A stretch of DNA of 40,077 nucleotides from Nitrososphaerota archaeon (GTDB lineage: Archaea > Thermoproteota > Nitrososphaeria > Nitrososphaerales > Nitrosopumilaceae): the NCBI GenBank assembly GCA_018647405.1, contig JABGTD010000069.1, forward strand, positions 1-40,077, read 5' to 3'. Shown here one piece after another: positions 17,733 through 25,853 of this stretch. Within the stretch, counting starts at the first letter, position 1, and every line of letters begins with the position of its first letter. A model generated the notes under the pieces. The model did not search any database. It saw only the letters and a list, made by a program, of their open reading frames with translations, and had not been told where the DNA came from. The position numbers were made by a program, and so were the translations under genes.

Positions 17733-18920
17733 TTACTGAATTAAAATCTCTGTATAAATTGCATCAGCTAATGGAATTGCTCCTTTAATAGAATTCCATA
17801 CAAATCTTTCAATTGAATATTTACCTGGTTCTTGTGGCATCCATGAAACCGACATACCAAGCTCCTGTGATGGCATTGTCTTACCCGTTACCCATGATAA
17901 TGATATGACATTATTATCTTCATCTTTGATTTGTACAATGTACGCAAATTCTTGGGAAAAATCTATTGTATTCTTAACTTTGGAAAATAACATACCAGTT
18001 TTTCCTATATCTAATCTTTCAATTAATTCTCCATTTTGTGATAATATTTTTGGTTCATTCATACTTAATCTCTCAGTTGTAGGTATGTTTGAAATAACAA
18101 TTTTTTGTGCTAAAATATCTAAATCATCATTAACATTGTATGGTTTTGGTAATGTTCTATCTGTATATTTTGCAGTAATTTGTGAATCTGGCAATGCATA
18201 AAGACGATTACCGCTGGATTGATCATCTTTTGTAATTGATATTATTCCCTCAAAAATTCCTGAATCTTCTGTAGTTTCTGCAATTTCCAAATTTATTCCT
18301 GCAATATCATTTTCAGAAAACACTTCAATGTTTACTGTATCGATACTCTCTGGGTTTAGATTCATATCTCTTTCAAATAATTTTAATTTTGCAGATTCTT
18401 CTGTTACATCAACTATTCGTAAATCTCCTACATTCCATTCAATTTTTGCAGATTCTGATAACACAACTCCATCTGCAAATTCAAATGAAACTGTAATTCC
18501 TGAATCTTCCTCATTTTGTAAATATCCTCCATTTGGACCTGCACCTAATGTTCTTGGATTTGTATCATGTTTACCATTCCCGTTAACATCATGAAGAAAT
18601 CCTGTCAGAATAATCTCTCCTGTAAAAATTCCACTTGAAGGATCTGTTTCATATAATTTGTATTGTTTTAATTGATGATTGTTTGTGTAAACATTTACTG
18701 AATAGTTTGGGTCTCCCCCGATACTGTCTATTAGATTTATTCCTGTATTCCAACTTGGAGCAATTATTGTAATCTCTACTTTTTCAGTCCAACTGTAAAT
18801 TGGTTTGTTGAAAAAAATTGGGGCGTATGGTTTGTTATAATCTGGAATTTCTTCTGCAAATGCAAATTGTGCTATTGGAATTAAAAGTAATGCTAGAAAA
18901 ATTTGCTTTAACATATTCAT
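17733..18920 (-). CDS. large exported beta-rich protein with repeated SGIF motif
   Basis: 395 aa. A signal peptide covers about residues 1-22 (LKQIFLALLLIPIAQFAFA, then EEIPDY). The mature protein is beta-rich and built of Ig-like modules. The motif TDPSSGIFTGEI and its variants TTEDSGIFEGII and EEDSGITVSF recur, each followed by a strand, a pattern common in thaumarchaeal surface proteins. There is no PEFG tail and no second membrane helix, so it may be secreted or held by another anchor. It starts at ATG 18920 and converges on the PTPS gene with 3 bp between stops. A small gene diverges upstream from a shared AT-rich promoter region. Function is unknown. Confidence 0.75.
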   Translation of the reverse strand: MNMLKQIFLALLLIPIAQFAFAEEIPDYNKPYAPIFFNKPIYSWTEKVEITIIAPSWNTGINLIDSIGGDPNYSVNVYTNNHQLKQYKLYETDPSSGIFTGEIILTGFLHDVNGNGKHDTNPRTLGAGPNGGYLQNEEDSGITVSFEFADGVVLSESAKIEWNVGDLRIVDVTEESAKLKLFERDMNLNPESIDTVNIEVFSENDIAGINLEIAETTEDSGIFEGIISITKDDQSSGNRLYALPDSQITAKYTDRTLPKPYNVNDDLDILAQKIVISNIPTTERLSMNEPKILSQNGELIERLDIGKTGMLFSKVKNTIDFSQEFAYIVQIKDEDNNVISLSWVTGKTMPSQELGMSVSWMPQEPGKYSIERFVWNSIKGAIPLADAIYTEILIQ

Positions 18921-18962
18921 GATATGTTTTAATATTATTTATACAAGAACAACTCGTCTAAA

Positions 18963-19112
18963 TTGAAAAAATCTGAATTACGGAAATTAATGTCTGATTA
19001 TACCTTACTAAAAACCAAATCAAAAAAGCATGATGTAAATAAAAAATTAAAAGAAATAGAACATAGATATTTTCATGAAACTGGTAAAAATATTTTTGAT
19101 GATGTCGTTTAG
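18963..19112 (+). CDS. small basic protein, 49 aa
   Basis: The start is TTG 18963 and the stop TAG 19110-19112. The product is highly charged and helical (MKKSELRKLMSDYTLLK..., ending FHETGKNIFDDVV), with lysine about one residue in five. A TATA-like element (TTATTTATAC, about 18934-18943) is centred about 24 bp upstream of the TTG, the same spacing as for other leaderless genes here. An in-frame ATG at codon 10 (18990) is the alternative start. The stop overlaps the stop of the opposing Cys-motif mini-gene. No family is recognised; short charged proteins of this kind often bind nucleic acid or other proteins, but that is a guess. Confidence 0.5.
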   Translation: MKKSELRKLMSDYTLLKTKSKKHDVNKKLKEIEHRYFHETGKNIFDDVV

Positions 19113-19249
19113 GTCAAATCGCCATCTTTGAGCTTTTTAAGTTCTAAAATTCTAACACATTCTTCAAGTTCTTCAGGTAGATGATCATTAATTGCTCGTT
19201 GACAATTCTTGCAAATTGTTCCCTCCATGTCTGAATTTGGTTTTGCCAT
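19109..19249 (-). CDS. mini-protein with CxxC motif, 46 aa
   Basis: The protein begins MAKPNSDMEGTICKNCQRAI and continues with an acidic helix containing a third Cys (EELEECVRILELKKL). The CKNC pair and C31 resemble half of a zinc ribbon. Two ATG codons are adjacent (19252 and 19249). The upstream gene's stop (19255) is only 2 bp away, so the two genes form one transcript. Tail-to-tail overlap of 4 bp with the plus-strand mini-gene supports real, tightly packed coding. Function unknown. Confidence 0.55.
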   Translation of the reverse strand: MAKPNSDMEGTICKNCQRAINDHLPEELEECVRILELKKLKDGDLT

Positions 19250-19254
19250 CATAA

Positions 19255-19437
19255 TTATCGCCAGTCCTTAGTATTTTCTGTACATTTCGGACATTTAATT
19301 CCGTTTGTCACTGTTCCACATTTGTTACATTTTGCTGAATATCCAATCATATCGTCTTTTCCAGTTTTTGTGTATTTGAAAATTAATATGAATGCAGTTA
19401 AAATGCCAATTGCTGCTCCTGCGACCCATAACAACAT
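19255..19437 (-). CDS. membrane-anchored zinc-ribbon protein, 60 aa
   Basis: An N-terminal transmembrane helix (residues 2-20, LLWVAGAAIGILTAFILIF) is followed by a basic linker (KYTKTGKDD) and a zinc ribbon with two CxxC knuckles (CNKCGTVTNGIKCPKC). The ribbon would face the cytoplasm. Start ATG 19437. It is followed within 2 bp by the 46-aa Cys mini-gene and preceded 40 bp upstream by the C2H2 mini-gene, all on the minus strand. This makes a run of three tiny putative metal-binding proteins. The partner is unknown. Confidence 0.65.
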   Translation of the reverse strand: MLLWVAGAAIGILTAFILIFKYTKTGKDDMIGYSAKCNKCGTVTNGIKCPKCTENTKDWR

Positions 19438-19477
19438 AATATTCCATGGACTTTATTCAATTAAAAACTAACTATAT

Positions 19478-19600
19478 CTAGAATTTTCTTGAATCGCCCT
19501 CGAGTAGACCTGGGCCAATGTGCAGCTTATCTATGTGAGTAGATAGTTCTTCTTTGTCCTGAAACTTTGATTCACAATAGGGGCATGAATGTTCTTCCAT
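19478..19600 (-). CDS. single C2H2 zinc-finger mini-protein, 40 aa
   Basis: The sequence MEEHSCPYCESKFQ, then DKEELSTHIDKLH, gives C-x2-C-x12-H-x4-H with the Phe and Leu core positions of a classical C2H2 finger. A short Gly/Lys tail follows. ATG at 19598-19600, stop 19478-19480. A TATA-like CTTTTATTC (about 19621-19630) lies about 25 bp upstream. Small one-finger proteins of this type are known in archaea and are thought to bind DNA, RNA or protein. It could be a regulator of the neighbouring genes; that is inference. Confidence 0.65.
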   Translation of the reverse strand: MEEHSCPYCESKFQDKEELSTHIDKLHIGPGLLEGDSRKF

Positions 19601-19661
19601 GCATTACTATGTGCTTCACTGAATAAAAGGTTGATGTAATTGATATTTGTATAAATTTATT

Positions 19662-20363
19662 CTATCTTTTTGGTATATCATCTTCAGAACTAAATCTTGA
19701 TTCCACCGCTTCTGCTTTCATCGATAATTCTTTTGTATCTCCAAGTTTTTGATAGGTTAATTTTTCCAATGTTTCTATAATTGTTCTTGCTGCTCTATAT
19801 TGTGGAATTCTAGGTTCTAATAATTCTCCATAAAGCCCAATACCATTAATTCCATTTAATTTTGCATAACCTAAAATCAATCCATTAAAACCGGTAATTA
19901 CTGATTCAGTTGGAGTAGTTTCTATTCCTAATTTTCTAACTAATTTCAATATGTCTTGTGATGTAGTTGTAACGTATGTTGTAGGACTTTTTCCAAAAGA
20001 TCTTGATGTATGATAGCCTCCTACGGTGTAGATGAATTTTGCATCATATTTTTTTGCAACGTTAATCACATCTTGACATAATTCGTTTAATTCTTCATTT
20101 TCTTGAGGTTGACCTCTTCCTCCACCAAATATAATTATGTCTTTACTGAATCTGTATTCCCATTTCTCTTCCGGAATTTCAATGTATCCTCCTTTATCGT
20201 AAACATATGGTGGTCTGGATGATGTTGCATGTCTAAATGATGCTGTACCTAAACTTTTGTTGATGTGGTTTACAACTATACTTCCAACATTTCCCATATC
20301 TTGCATTGCTGCGATGATGAGTGGTTTATTGACATCTGGTATTCTTGAATCTTCAAAATGCAT
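19662..20363 (-). CDS. PAC2-family protein (proteasome assembly chaperone-like)
   Basis: 233 aa. The N-terminal block RIPDVNKPLIIAAMQDMGNVGSI, the central GGRGQP...YTVGGYHTSR and the later ITGFNGLILGYAKLNGINGIGLYGE match the archaeal PAC2 (DUF75) family. It is related to eukaryotic proteasome-assembling chaperone 2. Archaeal homologues are assumed to be cytoplasmic chaperones or regulators of the 20S proteasome, although direct evidence is thin. No proteasome gene is in the window. Start ATG 20363; the 183 bp before it up to the CWC gene hold a candidate RNA (see 20474). Confidence 0.85.
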   Translation of the reverse strand: MHFEDSRIPDVNKPLIIAAMQDMGNVGSIVVNHINKSLGTASFRHATSSRPPYVYDKGGYIEIPEEKWEYRFSKDIIIFGGGRGQPQENEELNELCQDVINVAKKYDAKFIYTVGGYHTSRSFGKSPTTYVTTTSQDILKLVRKLGIETTPTESVITGFNGLILGYAKLNGINGIGLYGELLEPRIPQYRAARTIIETLEKLTYQKLGDTKELSMKAEAVESRFSSEDDIPKR

Positions 20364-20473
20364 AACCTACTGTAAAATTTGTTCTTTAAAACATGTTTGG
20401 TACAAAAAATCTAAATTGTTAGCACCATTTCTAAAATATACCACTATTAAATATCATTATTCTATGATGGTGT

Positions 20474-20546
20474 ATAGTTAAGATTGTACAAAGGTTCATC
20501 ACCTGTGAACTGTTACCAAAGTACTAACGTTTACAGTAAGTTCATG
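20474..20546 (+). other. possible small RNA in the PAC2-CWC spacer
   Basis: The region 20364-20546 has no supported gene. A TATA-like TTAAATAT (about 20446-20453) on the plus strand predicts transcription from about 20474. The following sequence includes the hairpin GTTCA-(7 nt)-TGAAC at 20494-20510, and base composition is less AT-biased than the surroundings. No T-rich stop is obvious before the antisense CWC gene, so a read-through antisense RNA is also possible. Confidence 0.2.
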
Positions 20547-20714
20547 TTAAACATCTAAAATCTTTTTTCTATATTTGATTAATAAGCAACTTCTACAAAG
20601 ACAGTCTCTATCATCAATTTCATTTTTAGATAATTTTGGAAAATCTACACACCAACATGTAATATTATTGTCACATGAAAAATCATCTCCACATTCAGGA
20701 CATTTTTTATTCAT
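20547..20714 (-). CDS. cysteine-rich CWC-family mini-protein, 55 aa
   Basis: The sequence opens MNKKCPECGDDFSC, has the family-naming tripeptide in TCWCVDFP, and closes with DRDCLCRSCLL, giving eight cysteines in 55 residues. This spacing matches the small Cys-rich CWC proteins known in bacteria, presumed zinc or iron-sulfur binders of unknown role. ATG 20714 overlaps the stop of the VWA gene by 1 nt (TAATG), so it is the third gene of the ATPase-VWA operon. Confidence 0.75.
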   Translation of the reverse strand: MNKKCPECGDDFSCDNNITCWCVDFPKLSKNEIDDRDCLCRSCLLIKYRKKILDV

Positions 20715-22282
20715 TAGTTATCTGACAGTATGCTTAGCACTCTATTAGGAATATCTGGCAATCGACTTACTGCTAAAACTTTATCATAACCTAGATATTT
20801 CAAATTATTTGCTATTGATGTGGCACTAAATGTGTCTCTACCTACTCCAATTGCTGTCATTTTGATTCCTAATGTTCTGTATGACTTTAGTGTTAGTTTC
20901 ACAGCATTTGGATCTGCTGGTTCTCCATCAGACAATGTCAAAAAAATATCAGGTTTTTTTGATGTTAAAACTGGAAGCATTCTATCGTAAACTTCTGCTA
21001 GAGGTGTTCCTCCGTTGGCAGAAATTTGCGCTAATCTCTTGGCTGCTGAATTATTCCATTTCATTTCGGATGGTTTTACCAACCAGCAAACTACCTGTCT
21101 ATCGACTGTATTGAATGCATACACTGAAAAATTCACCTTCAGGAACGCTAGTACCTCACATAGTCCGATTGTCGCTTTTTTGTATTCTATTTGTTGATCC
21201 GATATACTTGAAGAATGATCAAGTAAAATTACAATTCTTGATTTTATTGATTTTTTAACATCTGTGATAAATGGTTTATGAAATCCTTCAAGATACGATT
21301 CTTCATCAAATTCTTCACCTGAATTAACATGCTCTTCTTTCCATCCGGTTTTCCATTCACGAAATCTATTTTTTAAATTACTTATCAAATCTTGATCATA
21401 AATTTTTGTTTCATCTACATTTGTTGGATTTGGAATTTGAATTCCAATAGTTTCAGGCATCAATCCTTTATTTTCATTCTTCTTAGTCTCTTCCTTAATT
21501 AAATCAAATTCTTTGGCAATTTCTAATCCTGCCATAGCTCTGTTTGGATCTATCTTTCCTAATTCTGATTCAAGATTTTTGGTAATTTTTTGCACAGCTT
21601 TTTCAAAATCTTGAGGTGTAACCATCATTCCAGGTCCTTTCATTGGTACTGATAGTGGAATTGTAATTAATGGATCAATATCTAAAATTGTTAAAATTTT
21701 TGGAATATGTTTTTCTATCCATTCTGTACTGTAATTATTTTTTAATGCCTCTTCTAGAATTTCTTTTGCAAACTCTGTGGCTTTTACTATACGGTCAAAA
21801 TGACTCGGTTGCATTTCTCCTTTTACATCACCAAACAAAAAATATTGGTAAAACCCCTCAACAATTTTTGTTTTTCCTAAAAGATTACTTAAAAGTGGTC
21901 TGTAAATCCATTGCCAAGAATAATTAAAAATTATTTCCTCGTCCATTCCTTGCCAAATTTTTCTTCCAACTAATTCAATTCGACGTCTTTCAATTGAATT
22001 TAATAAAAATCCAAATGCATGATCATTAGATAAAATTTTTTCACAATTTTTGATTTTCATACTTTCATACCATGCAGCAATTCTAAATTGTCTATATTTA
22101 GAAAACTCATCTCCATTGTAATCTATTACTGGAGTTAGAATTACTTTATTCTCTTTCATTCTAGTTTCGTTAACTTTTTTTGGTGACATTGTTACAATAA
22201 TTTTATCATTTTCAGACCATCGTCTGATTAAAAATGTAGAAATTTCAATTAATGTATCATTTCTTAGAGCAATTGATGACAT
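20714..22282 (-). CDS. VWA-domain (CoxE/NorD-like) protein
   Basis: 522 aa, with no signal peptide or membrane segment. The C-terminal third is a von Willebrand A domain with a complete MIDAS: DHSSS (D355, S357, S359), T426 in ANGGTPL and D452 in TLSDGEP. The N-terminal 340 residues are helical and unrecognised. Proteins of this layout work with MoxR-type AAA+ ATPases as metallochaperones or assembly factors that insert metal centres or remodel large enzymes (NorQ/NorD, CoxD/CoxE, RavA/ViaA). The gene overlaps the ATPase gene by 1 nt and the CWC gene by 1 nt. The client is unknown; copper enzymes such as AMO would be an attractive but unproven target. Confidence 0.85.
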   Translation of the reverse strand: MSSIALRNDTLIEISTFLIRRWSENDKIIVTMSPKKVNETRMKENKVILTPVIDYNGDEFSKYRQFRIAAWYESMKIKNCEKILSNDHAFGFLLNSIERRRIELVGRKIWQGMDEEIIFNYSWQWIYRPLLSNLLGKTKIVEGFYQYFLFGDVKGEMQPSHFDRIVKATEFAKEILEEALKNNYSTEWIEKHIPKILTILDIDPLITIPLSVPMKGPGMMVTPQDFEKAVQKITKNLESELGKIDPNRAMAGLEIAKEFDLIKEETKKNENKGLMPETIGIQIPNPTNVDETKIYDQDLISNLKNRFREWKTGWKEEHVNSGEEFDEESYLEGFHKPFITDVKKSIKSRIVILLDHSSSISDQQIEYKKATIGLCEVLAFLKVNFSVYAFNTVDRQVVCWLVKPSEMKWNNSAAKRLAQISANGGTPLAEVYDRMLPVLTSKKPDIFLTLSDGEPADPNAVKLTLKSYRTLGIKMTAIGVGRDTFSATSIANNLKYLGYDKVLAVSRLPDIPNRVLSILSDN

Positions 22283-23085
22283 TAGCTCTCATACATGGAT
22301 GTGATTATATCATTAACTTTTTGTAACTCAATATTTCCCCATTGTGCATATACATTTCCAAAAACTATCTCGGCAGCTTTCTTTGGTGACATATTCCCAT
22401 CGATTAACTTTGCATATGCAATGGTTTCTCTAAGTGACGGTGAATAGTATAATTCTTCAACTGATGCAGCTTGTCTCAATGTGTTTGCAAGTTTAATTCC
22501 TCTTTCTAATGCTTTTTCATCTACTTTTGGAACATGTTTTTTTACAATTTCAAGTTCTTTTTCTTCAGGTGGATAGTCCATTCTTAATCTGATAGGAAAT
22601 CTACTCAATAGTTGTGGTGGTAATTCTTTTGTTCCAACATGATTTAATGGATTAATTGTTGCTATGACAAACCATGATTTGTTTGCTGTTACAATCTCCC
22701 CGCTGGATTCTTTTAGAACTACTTGTCTTCTGTCATCTAATGCTTCATCTAATCTTAACAGAACATCGGCTTCGGCTGCATTGATTTCATCCAGATATAG
22801 CATATCCCCTTCTTTCATTGATTTTATTAAAATTCCCTCATTAAATTCGATATTTCCTTCTGAAAGACTCTTTGAACCTACAAGATGACTTTCTCTAGTT
22901 CTCAAACTAAAATTAATTGATTCCAGTTTCATTGATTGTTTTTTTGCAAATTCTCTAACTAGTGTTGTTTTACCTGTACCTTTTGGACCTATTACAAGCA
23001 CAAAAATTCCTTGCTCATGGGCTTTCTCCAAAATCTCAAATGCATTACTCCAGTCTAAATATTCTGGAGTACTATCTTCCATCAA
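22282..23085 (-). CDS. MoxR-type AAA+ ATPase
   Basis: 267 aa. Walker A is GPKGTGKTT (33-41) and Walker B is MLYLDEIN (95-102). Sensor 1 follows in FVIATINPLNH and an arginine finger segment in LPPQLLSRFPIRL. The C-terminal lid (SPSLRETIAYAKLI) is typical of the MoxR/NorQ/GvpN group. Such ATPases form hexamers that work with a VWA partner, here the next gene with a 1-nt overlap. Two ATGs stand in tandem at the start (23085 and 23082). Confidence 0.88.
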   Translation of the reverse strand: MMEDSTPEYLDWSNAFEILEKAHEQGIFVLVIGPKGTGKTTLVREFAKKQSMKLESINFSLRTRESHLVGSKSLSEGNIEFNEGILIKSMKEGDMLYLDEINAAEADVLLRLDEALDDRRQVVLKESSGEIVTANKSWFVIATINPLNHVGTKELPPQLLSRFPIRLRMDYPPEEKELEIVKKHVPKVDEKALERGIKLANTLRQAASVEELYYSPSLRETIAYAKLIDGNMSPKKAAEIVFGNVYAQWGNIELQKVNDIITSMYES

Positions 23086-23125
23086 AGTATAATTGTTTGA
23101 TCTTGTACTTTATTTAAGACTAGAT

Positions 23126-24589
23126 CTATTCTGCGAATGATGCTATCTTCACAAAGGATTCATCTAATGTTTTATGCAACTTTTTATTCCAATCATCAAA
23201 TCCAGATGGATCTTTTGGATAGTTATTGTAATGTTCAACAAGCCATTGATTTTGACCTGATGTATACTTGAGACCACTTGCAACTGTTTTGTTCATTGCA
23301 CCTCTAATTATCATTCCTAGTTTACCGAGACCTGAAAAGTCAGGATGTTCTCCTTTACTTATTGATTCAACATCTAAGTTACCTAAGAAATGTTTCATTC
23401 CATAACTAATCTGTTCATTTGTCATTGTTTGTACTAATCTTCTGAATAATTCTAAACCAGCTGTTTTGTAACCATACTCTTTAATGAAATCAATGTTATA
23501 TTGCCATAAACTTGCTTCTGAAACATCATTAGCTTCAATTGATTGTGTAACATTATTTCCAATTATTGTTCCTGCAATGAGAGCTGGTCCAATTCCTCCT
23601 GCATCTATTGGTTTAGGCATCCATGCTGAATCTCCAACTAACATGTATCCTCCTGAAACCATACAATCATTTTGTCTTCGTACTGAAACTGAAGAAATTC
23701 CTGAATTGTTATGTTGATCTATTTCATCTTCAGAAAGTTTTGGATTTGCAAGAACTGGATTTCTTTCTAAATATTCTTTCATCAATGAACCAACATTGTC
23801 TTTTTTTCCTAGTCTGTTATTTCGTTTATCTAAGTGTGTTTTTTCAACACCTAATCCGATGTTAACTTTGTTGTCTGCTTTTGGAAAAACCCATCCATAT
23901 CCTCCAGGTGCAATGTCTTGATCTAAATGAATTATACAATAATCTGGATCAAATTGTGTCAAATCTTCTTTACCTGGTTCAAAATACATTATGTGTCTTC
24001 CAGTTGTTTCTACATCTGTTCTGTCTATTTCTCTCTCAACTTTTGTAGAATTTTGTAGTCCATTTCTTAATTTCGATGTAATTCCCATTGCATCAACTAC
24101 TAATTTTGCAGTTTTTTTGTATGGTTGTTTTGTTTTGTTATCTGTTCCTTGTATGCCCACAACTTGTTGTCCGTCATAGATTAATCCTGAAAGAGAAACT
24201 TCAAACTCAAATTCAACTCCCATTTTTCTTGTTCTTGCATTTTGAATTTCTGGAAGTTTTTGTCTATTTAGCATATATCCTGCTCCATCAAATGGAATGG
24301 CTGTTTCATAATCTGGTGAAAATGCCATGACTCCTTTTACATCATGTTCAATTTCTGGTCGTGTCCAAGGAACCTTGATTCTCTCAGTCATGAAGTCTAC
24401 TGCTTCTTTTGAACATGCATCTCCACATGTCCAACCTGCTCCTCCTTTTCTACCTGGTAAAGTTTCTGGATTTCTGTCTACTGAAAGAATTCTCAAATTT
24501 TGTTTTGAATAATATGAAATTGCTTGTGCAGCAATTGTTCCTGTTAATCCTCCACCTGCAACAATTACGTCATAATCGGTTTCCAACAA
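23126..24589 (-). CDS. geranylgeranyl reductase family FAD enzyme
   Basis: 487 aa. The N-terminal FAD-binding loop is VIVAGGGLTGTIAA (9-22), followed by VDRNPETLPGRKGGAGWTCGD, where archaeal members have a conserved cysteine near the flavin. Further flavin contacts lie in VVDAMG and YMLVGDSAWMPKPIDAGGIG. These enzymes reduce the isoprenoid double bonds of archaeal membrane lipids (digeranylgeranylglycerophospholipid reductase) or other geranylgeranyl groups. The start is a TTG pair (24589/24586) with a minus-strand TATA-like box (TTTTAAATATT, 24607-24619) about 25 bp upstream. A proposed structured RNA diverges from the same box. Confidence 0.85.
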   Translation of the reverse strand: MLETDYDVIVAGGGLTGTIAAQAISYYSKQNLRILSVDRNPETLPGRKGGAGWTCGDACSKEAVDFMTERIKVPWTRPEIEHDVKGVMAFSPDYETAIPFDGAGYMLNRQKLPEIQNARTRKMGVEFEFEVSLSGLIYDGQQVVGIQGTDNKTKQPYKKTAKLVVDAMGITSKLRNGLQNSTKVEREIDRTDVETTGRHIMYFEPGKEDLTQFDPDYCIIHLDQDIAPGGYGWVFPKADNKVNIGLGVEKTHLDKRNNRLGKKDNVGSLMKEYLERNPVLANPKLSEDEIDQHNNSGISSVSVRRQNDCMVSGGYMLVGDSAWMPKPIDAGGIGPALIAGTIIGNNVTQSIEANDVSEASLWQYNIDFIKEYGYKTAGLELFRRLVQTMTNEQISYGMKHFLGNLDVESISKGEHPDFSGLGKLGMIIRGAMNKTVASGLKYTSGQNQWLVEHYNNYPKDPSGFDDWNKKLHKTLDESFVKIASFAE

Positions 24590-24606
24590 AACATTGTCTA
24601 TATCAT

Positions 24607-24619
24607 GAATATTTAAAAC
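24607..24619. promoter_or_regulatory. shared AT box for divergent transcription (GGR gene / GC-rich RNA)
   Basis: The sequence AATATTTAAAACA can be read as a TATA box on both strands. It lies about 25 bp before the TTG start of the reductase gene (minus strand) and about 25 bp before the GC-rich segment starting near 24637 (plus strand). Confidence 0.4.
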
Positions 24620-24636
24620 ATCATAATACTGTATTT

Positions 24637-24698
24637 GGGTCGGTTCGTCGCGGCGTCATCAGTGCTTGGCGCTCAGACTGGAGCGGCTTTTATTTCCT
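24637..24698 (+). ncRNA. candidate structured RNA (GC-rich island)
   Basis: The 51 bases from 24637 to 24687 contain 35 G or C (69%) in a genome that is about one-third GC, and no open frame explains them. A TATA-like box sits about 25 bp before, and a T-rich run (CTTTTATTTCC, 24687-24698) follows immediately. Short stems can be drawn (CGCT 24670-24673 with AGCG 24682-24685). Local GC islands in AT-rich archaea are a classic sign of structured RNA. The class is not recognised: boxes C/D or H/ACA do not fit well on either strand. Confidence 0.4.
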
Positions 24699-24738
24699 CA
24701 TTCCCATCTTGAATTGCTTCTAAATATTATTAAATGAT

Positions 24739-25161
24739 CTATGGATCACATTTCATTAATTCTTGATAAATTTTCTTTGTTTCATTTTTAACATAAACTG
24801 GTGTACTGATGTTAATTTTGATTGTATCTTCTTTTGACATTGTTAAAATTCCTGAAATTAGCTTTTGTTTACTTATGCGTAAATTTAGACCTGAAGATGT
24901 TACGAAATCTTCAACATTCTCAAATATCTCTTGAAACTCATCTTTCTTCATCTTTAAGAAAAATGAACTCACAAAATTATGAGCCGACTTTCTTTTCAAT
25001 TTTGATGAAATTAATAATATTGGGTTGTTAAAATGACCTGGAATTTGTTCAATTTGAAATTCTTTTTGCTCTATATTGAAATTTTTCCCTAATTCTTCTA
25101 AAACTTTATTCTCATCTTCTGTGGCATGAAGAATTAAATTAATTTTTACTTCTAATTGCAT
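24739..25161 (-). CDS. archaeal RNA-binding protein (COG1325, exosome-associated type)
   Basis: 140 aa. The alpha/beta layout, with FLKMKKDEFQEIFENVEDFV and a basic ISKQKLISGILTMS segment, matches the small RNA-binding proteins that sit next to ribosomal genes in many archaea and have been annotated as exosome-related. It lies 15 bp downstream of rps3ae and ends the translation operon that begins at S15. Direct functional data for the family are scarce. Confidence 0.65.
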   Translation of the reverse strand: MQLEVKINLILHATEDENKVLEELGKNFNIEQKEFQIEQIPGHFNNPILLISSKLKRKSAHNFVSSFFLKMKKDEFQEIFENVEDFVTSSGLNLRISKQKLISGILTMSKEDTIKINISTPVYVKNETKKIYQELMKCDP

Positions 25162-25176
25162 CTCTAAAACATCAGT

Positions 25177-25812
25177 TTAGTCTGCTTTTGGTTTTTTACT
25201 TTTTGCTTCGAGTAAGATTGTTTGTGCTGATGCTGTCTTGATTAGTTTAACTTTCTCTAATCCCACATGTCTTAATTTTATAACTTTTTTTGCAGCTGCC
25301 ATAATGTCTGAGTTTATTTTACCATAACATGTCGCTTGAACAAATCCATCAATATCCATAGTTGGTACTGTTTTTTCTATCACATCTTTTGCAATTAGGC
25401 GTAATTGACGCTGTCTTGATGTGTTTAATTGTCTGTGTGTTAAAGCAATCATTTTGATTCTAAAAACATAGTTGTCTTTTGTTTGAATATCAATATTGAA
25501 GTTGACTTTAGAAGAGCCTTTTCTAACTAAACTTCTCAAAAATTCTTTTGAATATTCATATCTCTTGAAAACTGTCTTGGCTTTAGTATCTTTGACTTCA
25601 TCAATCTGGAAAATTATTTTGTATTGATGTTGTGAAGGATCTCCTTTGAGTATATCCCATAATGTAACTTCTAATATTCTGCCTTTAGCATTTTCATCAT
25701 CAGTGATTGGAACATATCCAATATTGACATTGTTAAATGAATCTGGGGCTACAACATTTACCCATTTCTTCTCTTTCCATTTATCCTTAATCTTACGAGC
25801 TTTTCTTGCCAA
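25177..25812 (-). CDS. rps3ae: 30S ribosomal protein S3Ae (eS1)
   Basis: 211 aa. It has the basic N-terminus (KARKIKDKWKEKKWVNVVAP) typical of eS1, the central RYEYSKEFLRSLVRKGSSKV, and the C-terminal MAAAKKVIKLRHVGLEKVKL. The protein belongs to the platform of the archaeal/eukaryotic small subunit. It is 41 bp downstream of serS and upstream of the RNA-binding protein gene, on the same strand. Confidence 0.95.
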   Translation of the reverse strand: MARKARKIKDKWKEKKWVNVVAPDSFNNVNIGYVPITDDENAKGRILEVTLWDILKGDPSQHQYKIIFQIDEVKDTKAKTVFKRYEYSKEFLRSLVRKGSSKVNFNIDIQTKDNYVFRIKMIALTHRQLNTSRQRQLRLIAKDVIEKTVPTMDIDGFVQATCYGKINSDIMAAAKKVIKLRHVGLEKVKLIKTASAQTILLEAKSKKPKAD

Positions 25813-25853
25813 TTATTTTGGACGACTGTTTTCTGAATATAAACTGTTCTAGA

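Noticed and set aside
17733-18920. Fourth PEFG-CTERM protein
   Set aside because: It is exported and beta-rich like the others, but it ends in AIYTEILIQ without a PEFG motif or C-terminal membrane helix.
24637-24700. Box C/D or H/ACA guide RNA
   Set aside because: A CTGATGA-like box and CTGA occur on the minus strand, but in the wrong order and spacing. An ACA near the expected 3' end has no convincing supporting stem.
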